Assembly: GCA_900318535.1 (NCBI GenBank)
Contig: ONKU01000001.1
Location: 124,001-188,000, forward strand
Direction: 5' to 3'
DNA from: an uncultured Prevotellaceae bacterium
GTDB taxonomy: Bacteria > Bacteroidota > Bacteroidia > Bacteroidales > Muribaculaceae
Length of the DNA: 64,000 nt
The translations under genes and the position numbers were made by a program. The first letter of the stretch is position 1. Each line of letters begins with the position of its first letter. This document shows positions 53,081 through 60,217 of the stretch, in pieces. The notes beneath the pieces are model-generated. The model was not told the DNA's origin. It was given only the letters and a program-made list of their open reading frames with translations, and made no database searches.

Positions 53081-54493
53081 TCAGTGGCTGGTGTAGAAGT
53101 CGGTGATGCGTTGGATGGCGCGGGAGCAGACGGGGCAGAAGTCGGTGACCTCGTTGACCTTCATGCGGCACTCTTGGGCGGGACGATAGACGCCCTTGCT
53201 CTGGTATCCCCCACCCTCAAAGACACCGACGCGCTGCGTGGCGGCATCGAGCAGGCGTTGTTCCTTCTCGTTGGTGATTTTGCGGTAGTTGGGCACTTTG
53301 GGATCGGGAGGTGTGGGTACTGGCGTGCCCTTGGGCAACATGTCGGCCCATTTGCTCTGGAAATCGACCAGCGTGGTGAGGTTGGGCTCCCACGGCTCGG
53401 TGTCGGCAGGATACATGGTTTCGTAACCGTCATCGTAGAAATACTCGTCACCCAAGCCGGCATAGGAATGGCCGAACTCATGGACCAGCACCTGGGCAAA
53501 AGTGGGATGGTCGCTGGTGGTGACCATCACCTGATTGTAGATGCCTCCTCCGCCGTAGGTGTCGCTGTTGACCAGCACGATAATGTGTTCAAAGGGAACA
53601 CATGCCAACAGGTCATAGAGGTGGTGGATGTCACGCGTGGTCAAATAACGGTCGCTGTAGAAGGTGTCATAGTTGGTGCTGACGGCGGTGTTGCGCCATC
53701 GGCCCAGATGGGGCACACTGGGACCTCCCTCAAGCGACTCGGCAGCAACGGCCACGACATTGAAACGGCTCTTGAGCGACTTGAACGGCTCACGGGCAAA
53801 CAAGGCATCAACAGCACGCTGGCAGTCACTGTAGAACTTACCCATCTGGGCATGGGTATAGCCCTCGGCGACAATGGCCAGGTCGATGCATGAGGTGATA
53901 TCGGGGTTGCCGTCAAGAGGGCCCTCGGTGGGCATGTAGTTGCGCTTGCCGGGAACATCCTGAGACGCAAGATTTTGCGTCTCTACTTTTCCTTTCCACA
54001 CATAGTGGTAGGGAATGCCATTGTCACCCAATCGGCGGATAAGAATATCAGCAGGGTCCACGGTATGGGTCATCGAGGCGACGACCTTGCCGTGGAAGTC
54101 GGTTAGCGTGACCGTAATGTCCACGGGCTGCTTGGGCTGAGGTATGTTGTAACTGGTCTCGAAGGCGCGGTTGACGCGAGTCGCCTCCTCGGTTGCCTGC
54201 CACTCCTGGAAGAGCGTGGAGAACGTGTGGACATAGAGCAGCTGCCCCGTGGCATGATCCTTGACGGTCAACTGGCCGTTGCCCTTGAGGGGCACATCGG
54301 TGAGGCGGCCCTTGCGCCCGGCCCATCGAGGCAAGGAACAGGCTTTCTCAAAAAATATCTGCTGGTCATGGTTGTTGCCGGCAAAAATGTAGTCGAGCCG
54401 CAGGGTGCTGTCGTTGAACCATTCATCAAACGACTGGGCACACGCTGCCAGGCCGGAAATGACGATTAGCAGGGAAATGAGCAATCTTTTCAT
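53081..54493 (-). CDS. M64 family (IgA-peptidase-like) secreted metallopeptidase
   Basis: Start at ATG 54493 (MKRLLISLLIVISGLAACA) gives 470 residues with a signal peptide. An N-terminal beta domain (about 20-140) is followed by the M64 catalytic domain: INLAIV-type start (SCIDLAIVAEGYTHAQMGKF), then the zinc motif HEFGHSYAGLGDEY (near 338-351). The stretch VETQNLAS (about 170-177) is encoded by an AGACGC palindrome copy at 53962-53986 and looks like an insert between the two domains. A -7 element TACCTTTG (minus strand 54521-54514) overlaps the promoter of the divergent neighbour. Confidence 0.9.
   Translation of the reverse strand: MKRLLISLLIVISGLAACAQSFDEWFNDSTLRLDYIFAGNNHDQQIFFEKACSLPRWAGRKGRLTDVPLKGNGQLTVKDHATGQLLYVHTFSTLFQEWQATEEATRVNRAFETSYNIPQPKQPVDITVTLTDFHGKVVASMTHTVDPADILIRRLGDNGIPYHYVWKGKVETQNLASQDVPGKRNYMPTEGPLDGNPDITSCIDLAIVAEGYTHAQMGKFYSDCQRAVDALFAREPFKSLKSRFNVVAVAAESLEGGPSVPHLGRWRNTAVSTNYDTFYSDRYLTTRDIHHLYDLLACVPFEHIIVLVNSDTYGGGGIYNQVMVTTSDHPTFAQVLVHEFGHSYAGLGDEYFYDDGYETMYPADTEPWEPNLTTLVDFQSKWADMLPKGTPVPTPPDPKVPNYRKITNEKEQRLLDAATQRVGVFEGGGYQSKGVYRPAQECRMKVNEVTDFCPVCSRAIQRITDFYTSH
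53962..53986. repeat. AGACGC palindrome copy inside the M64 peptidase gene
   Basis: GAGACGCAAGATTTTGCGTC and the following TCTAC differ from the copy at 9862-9887 by one base in the core. Read on the minus strand it encodes VETQNLAS, in the same frame as the copy in lptG. Confidence 0.8.
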
Positions 54494-54510
54494 CGTTGTC
54501 AGTATTTTTC

Positions 54511-54541
54511 TTGCAAAGGTAATCATTTTCCACTAATTTTG
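54511..54541 (+). promoter_or_regulatory. Promoter of the HsdR-N gene, overlapping a divergent -7 element
   Basis: TTG (54511-54513), a 20-base spacer, TAATTTTG (54534-54541), 23 bases before the start. The spacer contains the minus-strand -7 element TACCTTTG (54521-54514) of the M64 peptidase gene, so the two promoters occupy the same DNA. Confidence 0.65.
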
Positions 54542-54564
54542 TCGATAGAAAAAGAAAGACTTGC

Positions 54565-55029
54565 ATGGAGAAACTGAATTTGCCGGAATATGAGTACAAG
54601 GTGAAGAAGCGGGAGGATGGCTCGTGGGCTATCTGGGACCGGCTGCGCAAGCGTTGGGTGGCCCTGACGCCCGAGGAATGGGTGCGCCAGCACTTCGTCG
54701 AGTGGCTCATCACCGACAAACAGTTCCCGGCCGCGCTGATGGGCAACGAGGTGTCGCTGACGCAGAACGGCATCGCCCGCCGCTGCGACACGGTGGTTGG
54801 CGACCGCACGGGGCAGCCGCTGGTCATCGTCGAGTACAAGGCGCCAAGCATCAACGTGACACAAAAGACCTTTGACCAGATCGTGCGCTACAACATGGTG
54901 CTGAAGGCCAAATATCTGATCGTGAGCAATGGCCTGGAGCACTACTGCTGCCAGATCGACTACGACAAGAACAGTTACCGCTTTCTGGAGGACATCCCGT
55001 GTTATGGAGATTTAGTTGTCAGGTTTTAG
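54565..55029 (+). CDS. HsdR N-terminal-domain protein (PD-(D/E)XK fold)
   Basis: The 154-residue protein corresponds to the type I restriction enzyme R protein N-terminal domain alone. Features: LTPEEWVRQHFVEWLI, MGNEVSLTQNGIARRCDTVV with the first acidic residue (near 75), and LVIVEYKAPSINVTQKTFDQ with the E-x-K pair (near 90-92), then a helix and YLIVSNGLEHYCC. No HsdM, HsdS or helicase part is nearby, so this is not a restriction system; single-domain proteins of this kind are common in Bacteroidetes, with unknown role. The stop TAG begins a short heptamer tract. Confidence 0.88.
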   Translation: MEKLNLPEYEYKVKKREDGSWAIWDRLRKRWVALTPEEWVRQHFVEWLITDKQFPAALMGNEVSLTQNGIARRCDTVVGDRTGQPLVIVEYKAPSINVTQKTFDQIVRYNMVLKAKYLIVSNGLEHYCCQIDYDKNSYRFLEDIPCYGDLVVRF

Positions 55030-55034
55030 GCTTT
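55021..55034. repeat. Short heptamer tract at the HsdR-N stop codon
   Basis: AGGTTTT and AGGCTTT, two 7-base units across the TAG stop (55027-55029), the same type as the tracts at 21332, 23542 and 34710. Confidence 0.55.
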
Positions 55035-55124
55035 AGTGTGTACTATGGAAATATTTTATTGACAAAATGGCTGATTATTCAGTAGAATATTATAATTTTG
55101 CGAATAGATAAACGATTTAGGCTT

Positions 55125-55658
55125 ATGAAGAAATTTATATTGATTACTATTGCAGCATGTGTTGCAATGTTTGTGTGTGTAGGTAACAAGGCATTTGCTG
55201 CTGTTCCAGATGGTTACAAAACCCATCAATTAACTGGATTCAGTGTTGGTTTACCCGCTGAATTCGTAAAAGCGGATGGTTGGAGCAGCGAGTCAAACCT
55301 GAGTTTTAATTCCAATGCTGTCAACGTGCGCGACGACGGCGATGAGTACCTCTCCAGTGCCAACATCAACGTGTATGACATGGATGGTGACATCGAGGAG
55401 ATAAATGATTATGCCCAAAACATGGTTGGGTCGGCCAAGGCCATGGACGAGGTCTGTGACGAGCCCATCGTCGAAGGCAACACCGTCATCCTGCACTCGA
55501 AAAGTGAACTAGACGAAGGTTACGTGGTCTACTGGCGCTTCATCGTTATCAACGAGGACGGCAGGGTCGCAGGCGGAACCATCTCATACTATGGCGCCGA
55601 TGCCAAGTTCTATGACGGTATCGTGATGCCGATTATCCAATCCATCCAGTTCAAGTGA
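55125..55658 (+). CDS. Small secreted protein, function unknown
   Basis: Start at ATG 55125 (MKKFILITIAACVAMFVCVG) gives 177 residues with a signal peptide (cut near KAFA). One compact domain follows, beginning GYKTHQLTGFSVGLPAEFVK and ending YYGADAKFYDGIVMPIIQSI. It recalls PsbP-like/lipoprotein domains that start with a sensitive-to-peptide P-x-x-F pattern, but I cannot name the family. First gene of a run of five secreted-protein genes. Confidence 0.65.
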   Translation: MKKFILITIAACVAMFVCVGNKAFAAVPDGYKTHQLTGFSVGLPAEFVKADGWSSESNLSFNSNAVNVRDDGDEYLSSANINVYDMDGDIEEINDYAQNMVGSAKAMDEVCDEPIVEGNTVILHSKSELDEGYVVYWRFIVINEDGRVAGGTISYYGADAKFYDGIVMPIIQSIQFK

Positions 55659-55659
55659 G

Positions 55660-56505
55660 ATGAGAAAGCTATTGACCATATTGACGTTGTGCAGTTGCCT
55701 GCAGCTGCTGGCACAGGACATTGAGGTGGGACGCAGGTTTGCGGACGACGAGACCAGCGTGACCTATACCGTGCGCGATGTGCGCATGGGGAAATACGTC
55801 TATATGACTGACGACAGCGAGGACAACCTGCTGAGCCTGACCAAGGTGGACGGCCATGAGGGCGAATATACCCTGGAGCCCAGTCGCCAAGCCGATGACC
55901 CGCCCGTGGCAGGAGCCGAGTTCGGTTGGCCTGTCAAGTACATGCCTGGCAAGGGAGCGCTCGAGTTCTACACCCCTCAAGGCCAGTTGATTCACATGCT
56001 GGAAGCCGTGCATGGGCAGGGCGTTGCCTGCCGTGAGGACTACCGCTTTGACGTGTCGTTCGGCACCGATAGCGAGGGCTACATCGGGCGGATATTTGTC
56101 AGGGGCTACACGTCGCAGGGCGATAGCACCCGGATGGAATATGAACGCGATCTGGTTGAGAGGCTAGCCGAAATGCCCAGCGCCGAAGAGGCCGCAGGCT
56201 ATGTGAACGACAAGACGGACATCAACTTTGACGGCATCCCCGACCTGATGGTTTTTATCGGCCGCAACTGCGTGGGGCGCGTGGCGGAGTACTATGACGC
56301 CTTTGTGTGGAATGACGAGGACAAGTGCTTCTCCATGGTTCTGGACTTTGACGAAATCAGCAACCCCATCGTGCATCCCGACAGCAAGACTATCACCAGT
56401 AGCCTCCGTACCGATGCGGTGGAAATCACTACATGGACCTATGCGTGGGTAGACGGATACCTAGAAATAATTGACGAAACCACAAGTACATTTGGCGATG
56501 AATAA
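55660..56505 (+). CDS. Secreted XAC2610-like protein
   Basis: The 281-residue protein has a signal peptide (LLTILTLCSCLQLLA). The second half reads KTDINFDGIPDLMVFIGRN, then YYDAFVWNDEDKCFSMVLDF and a segment of alternating strands, similar to the XAC2610-type domain (recalled, moderate). It starts 1 base after the previous stop. Its own stop overlaps the start of the next gene by 8 bases. Confidence 0.65.
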   Translation: MRKLLTILTLCSCLQLLAQDIEVGRRFADDETSVTYTVRDVRMGKYVYMTDDSEDNLLSLTKVDGHEGEYTLEPSRQADDPPVAGAEFGWPVKYMPGKGALEFYTPQGQLIHMLEAVHGQGVACREDYRFDVSFGTDSEGYIGRIFVRGYTSQGDSTRMEYERDLVERLAEMPSAEEAAGYVNDKTDINFDGIPDLMVFIGRNCVGRVAEYYDAFVWNDEDKCFSMVLDFDEISNPIVHPDSKTITSSLRTDAVEITTWTYAWVDGYLEIIDETTSTFGDE

Positions 56506-57946
56506 TAAATTATTACTTACTTTGATTTTTGCATGCAGTATTCTTCCCCTGATGGCAGGCAGCGGTCCTGACAAGAAGGGCGGGGCCAATCTCCCACCGA
56601 TGTTCCTGCTCGGCAACAACAACGGCATGATGCAGATGGTTTATTGGACTTATGTTGAAGAGCCTCAGATGGACGAAGAATATCCCGAGTACTATGAAGA
56701 GGCACATCGGGTATGGGAATTACAGGAGCAATTCCGCCACAATGCATCCAAGTACACCAAACTGATTGTTGACGGCATGAAGACGCGGGACGTGAAATAC
56801 GTGGATGAGATTCTGCTCAACCCCGACGGCGAGGAAATTTTCCCGGACGAATTGCACGCCAGGCCCGAAATCCCTTCGTCTGGAGCCCGATTCGCCCTTG
56901 TGGGTGAGCCCAAACTGGATAGAGAAAACATACCCGGCGTTGTTGCCGTTACCGACAGCTATCTAGCCAACCACAAGGCACTAAGTATCAAACCTGCCTC
57001 GACCGAAGGTGAAGAGCCGCTACCATCATCTGTTATCAAGAAGATGGAGGAAAAATATGGCATGAAGGTCAATCATTCGGTGAAAAGCACCATCATCGGT
57101 GACCGTTACACCTATGGCGTGCTGCAATTCGAGGGCGAATACAAGAACAGCACCAGAAAGAAGCATGATCCGAACGAGAAATCGGCATTGGCGCTGGAAA
57201 TCATCATTGACGGTGATAAAGTTTATTCCTATCCCGTCGAAGGGTGGTATGACCCGGAATTTGGCCCCACGTGGAATGCCGATGACGGCGGGGAATACTT
57301 CCCGAGCGACATCGCAGCGGCATTTGAAGGTCCTCAAGGTGTGGAGCTTTGCTACCTCCATTGGGCTCCTGAAAGTGCCACCACAGGCATCATGCTCCTG
57401 AATAACGGCAACCTCGACCGCCAGGAATATACCGTTTACCATTCCCTGATCGACGAGCCCATGCCTGTATGGAAAAAGGACATCGAGGAAATGAAGCGGC
57501 TCTATGTCGCCGAAGACCCAGGCGAGAACGAGAACGTGGAACTGACCAAGTGGGCCCACGTCTTTATCGACTATGAAGGAGAGCAGATCTGGATCAGTGA
57601 CAATGAGGAGGAGAACGGCGCATTCTTCAGCCGCGAAGACGGCAAATTAAAACTCGTTGGCACCGTCAGACCCAATCTCAAGCCCTCGTTCCCCGAGAGC
57701 CGAGACAGCAAACATTACCTGGTGATTTCGGGACCTGCCGGAGGACCGTCCTATTATACTGAAATCTTCAAGTTCCAGGGTGGCAAGTTAGTTGAGAGTT
57801 TCAATGCCCTAGAAGTTTACGGTGAAATTGAGGGTTGCGCCCTCAACGGCAAGGAAGTCAGCCCTGAGCAAGGGAAAGCCTACATGAAGGCTGTACCTGA
57901 TGCCATTGAGCCCTTCATCTTCTGGACCGACATCAACGGACAATAA
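56498..57946 (+). CDS. Secreted protein, function unknown
   Basis: Start at ATG 56498 (MNNKLLLTLIFACSILPLMA) gives 482 residues with a signal peptide; it overlaps the previous gene by 8 bases. A Gly/Lys-rich linker is followed by a region with YPEYYEEAHRVWELQEQFRH, and then beta-rich domains (ALEIIIDGDKVYSYPVEGWY, VFIDYEGEQIWISDNEEENG). No cysteine or catalytic motif stands out. No family recognised. Co-transcribed with its neighbours. Confidence 0.6.
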   Translation: MNNKLLLTLIFACSILPLMAGSGPDKKGGANLPPMFLLGNNNGMMQMVYWTYVEEPQMDEEYPEYYEEAHRVWELQEQFRHNASKYTKLIVDGMKTRDVKYVDEILLNPDGEEIFPDELHARPEIPSSGARFALVGEPKLDRENIPGVVAVTDSYLANHKALSIKPASTEGEEPLPSSVIKKMEEKYGMKVNHSVKSTIIGDRYTYGVLQFEGEYKNSTRKKHDPNEKSALALEIIIDGDKVYSYPVEGWYDPEFGPTWNADDGGEYFPSDIAAAFEGPQGVELCYLHWAPESATTGIMLLNNGNLDRQEYTVYHSLIDEPMPVWKKDIEEMKRLYVAEDPGENENVELTKWAHVFIDYEGEQIWISDNEEENGAFFSREDGKLKLVGTVRPNLKPSFPESRDSKHYLVISGPAGGPSYYTEIFKFQGGKLVESFNALEVYGEIEGCALNGKEVSPEQGKAYMKAVPDAIEPFIFWTDINGQ

Positions 57947-57956
57947 TCGTTTAGCG

Positions 57957-59174
57957 ATGAGAAAGGCAATCACCCTATTCATTTTGTGCTGGGCACTGGC
58001 CTTTAATGCCAGCAGCATGGGCACTGATTTCCTGCCGTTCGCAGCCATCGACGGCGGCTGGATGAGCGAGCGCATCCCCGTGAACGGCGGGGGCTCGACA
58101 CCCGACGTGAAGCAGTTGCTCAAGGCATTTCACAAGGCATGGCCCACCCAGGTGGTGCAGTCGATTATCGACGCTGCAGGCGACAACAGCTTTTACCAGC
58201 ATGATGAATTGACAATGCCGCCCGGTTGCCACGGCATTGTGTATATGGACTGTGAGGACTTCAATTGGGCCTATTTCCGCCATGTCGAGGGTGGGACCCA
58301 AGACGTTGAGGCTCGCGCCTGCCTGTGCGATAACGGGCACACACTGTTTGTCATCACGTTTGCGGGAACCGATAGCAAGGTGCAGCCCTTCTACTGCTTC
58401 TACGACTACGACCCCGCGAGCCGGATGATGACGCCCGAGGACCCCATCTACAAGGCCCTCCCGCATCGAATGTGGGAAAATTCGACATTACGCTATCATT
58501 TGGGATTTGAATATGACCAGACCATCATCGTGGAAGAAACGTCCCCCACCGGAGAGAACTGGTACCACCATTATTCCTTCACCGGCATGACCTATGTGTA
58601 CTCCCACACTAGCTCCGAGCCCTATGATTACGCGGAAGAAACGGAAGACATGGAAGAAGCGGACGTGAGACTGCCCGAAGAGGCCGAGTTAAAAGATGAG
58701 GACAACGACAGGGAACTGTATGTGAACGTCGACGGCGTAGGCTCGGAAAACGGCCAGTGGTCGGTGTGGATGAGAGACAAAATCACGGGTATCGTGACCT
58801 ACCTCTTTGCCACCGAAAACACCGCCGAGCCGCGGTGGAGCGAGATGCAGGACGGCAACGGCATCAAGGTCTCGATCGACGAGATTGCCGCAGGTAACTG
58901 CTATACCACCCTATTCATTCCCTGGGACAGCGACAAGATCTTTGTCGAGGGTTGCCCCGACGACCGCAACGTCTGGTCCTACATCATCGACATCAACACC
59001 AAGGAGGCCATTCAGTTGCCCACCAACGAAGGGCTGATAGCCATCGACCCCGAAAAACGTGAGATCCACATGAGCAATTACCTCTACCATCCCGAAGGAG
59101 GCCGATACTCGGTGGAGCGCGTCTATACCCTCGACGGCAAATTCACCGGCAAGGAATACCGTATTCCTGATTAA
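57957..59174 (+). CDS. Secreted protein, function unknown
   Basis: Start at ATG 57957 (MRKAITLFILCWALAFNAS) gives 405 residues with a signal peptide, 10 bases after the previous stop. The first part (SMGTDFLPFAAIDGGWMSER) is followed by a domain ending near PYDYAEETEDMEEADVRLPE, an acidic linker (about 225-250), and a beta-rich second part (MRDKITGIVTYLFATENTAE). No domain recognised. The last residues (YTLDGKFTGKEY) do not make a convincing T9SS tail. Confidence 0.6.
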   Translation: MRKAITLFILCWALAFNASSMGTDFLPFAAIDGGWMSERIPVNGGGSTPDVKQLLKAFHKAWPTQVVQSIIDAAGDNSFYQHDELTMPPGCHGIVYMDCEDFNWAYFRHVEGGTQDVEARACLCDNGHTLFVITFAGTDSKVQPFYCFYDYDPASRMMTPEDPIYKALPHRMWENSTLRYHLGFEYDQTIIVEETSPTGENWYHHYSFTGMTYVYSHTSSEPYDYAEETEDMEEADVRLPEEAELKDEDNDRELYVNVDGVGSENGQWSVWMRDKITGIVTYLFATENTAEPRWSEMQDGNGIKVSIDEIAAGNCYTTLFIPWDSDKIFVEGCPDDRNVWSYIIDINTKEAIQLPTNEGLIAIDPEKREIHMSNYLYHPEGGRYSVERVYTLDGKFTGKEYRIPD

Positions 59175-59204
59175 CAGAGAATCATCACAACAAAATCATT
59201 ATCA

Positions 59205-60146
59205 ATGAGAAAAACTGCAATCATCCTATTACTGCTCAGCGCCCTCACAGCAGGGGCACAATACCTCGAGCATGGCAGCATGTGGTACAACGGCGCACTC
59301 GTCTATACCGCCACCCTGCATGAAGGGGGAAAAGTGATCTTCGACTCGACAGTCGAGGGCGAGGAACTCGAATTCATGCTGGTGCCCGTGAAAGGTGAAC
59401 CCGGCACCTACACCATCGCCCAGGGCCCCAACGACGCCATGATGATCGAAGAAGTAGGGCACACCGTTCGTCTCATCCAGCAGGAGGACTTGAATATCCT
59501 TTGTTTCTATGACGCAAAAGGCACCTTGTACAAATTGATGAGCGCAACCGCAGAAGAGGACAACCAGAAACTCAATGTGGAAAACTGGATGACACTCCTC
59601 AGGGGCGACTACACCATGACCGACGGCACCCGCGTGTCTATCGATTGGAACAAAGCCAACGTAGGGGGAACTTATGTGCCCATCGAAGCCATGACCTTTA
59701 ACGGCCATACGACAGGCATCCTCAGCATCGACGGTGAAGGCACCGCCTTGAACGGCTGCATGGAAGTGGAGTTCATCAAGGACGGCCTGTGCCTGTATCC
59801 CGTGGGGTTTGATGAGTACGAATTTCCGCACCGCTTGCTTGTTGACAGTTTCACCCTCATCGAATCCAATCCCAACTACGGCTGCTATGACTACGTCTGC
59901 AACACGTTGCTCCACGGCAGCGAACTGAACTACTTTGACAAACCCACGCTGCGCCTGATGCGCAATTTCATCCTTGCGCGTCGCGGCTATGTGTTCCAGT
60001 CCAAGGATCTGAAGGAATACTTTGAAAAAGAGCCGTGGTACAGACCTGCCGAGAGCAACGACGACGTCCAGCTCTCGCTCCTCGAGCGGTTGAACATCGA
60101 GTTAATCAAGTATAGGGAAGCTACTTTCGATGACATTGCACATTAG
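59205..60146 (+). CDS. Secreted YARHG-domain protein
   Basis: The 313-residue protein has a signal peptide (AIILLLLSALTAGA). A beta-rich N-terminal part is followed by a C-terminal YARHG domain (about 255-300): LRLMRNFILARRGYVFQSKD then YFEKEPWYRPAE. The family signature YARHGY appears as LARRGY. YARHG domains are extracellular modules of unclear role. It is the last of the five-gene run and ends 72 bases before the helicase gene. Confidence 0.75.
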   Translation: MRKTAIILLLLSALTAGAQYLEHGSMWYNGALVYTATLHEGGKVIFDSTVEGEELEFMLVPVKGEPGTYTIAQGPNDAMMIEEVGHTVRLIQQEDLNILCFYDAKGTLYKLMSATAEEDNQKLNVENWMTLLRGDYTMTDGTRVSIDWNKANVGGTYVPIEAMTFNGHTTGILSIDGEGTALNGCMEVEFIKDGLCLYPVGFDEYEFPHRLLVDSFTLIESNPNYGCYDYVCNTLLHGSELNYFDKPTLRLMRNFILARRGYVFQSKDLKEYFEKEPWYRPAESNDDVQLSLLERLNIELIKYREATFDDIAH

Positions 60147-60204
60147 ATCGGAAGCTATCTGATTTTTGCTCCATATAACCTGAAGACACACCGAAAAAAA
60201 TTAG

Positions 60205-60212
60205 TATTTTTG
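60205..60212 (+). promoter_or_regulatory. -7 promoter element directly before the helicase gene
   Basis: TATTTTTG ends 5 bases before ATG 60218, so the transcript would be leaderless or nearly so. No clear -33. Confidence 0.45.
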
Positions 60213-60217
60213 CAACC

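Noticed and set aside
54565-55029. Part of a type I restriction-modification system
   Set aside because: Only the HsdR N-terminal domain is present; no helicase part, methylase or specificity gene around it.
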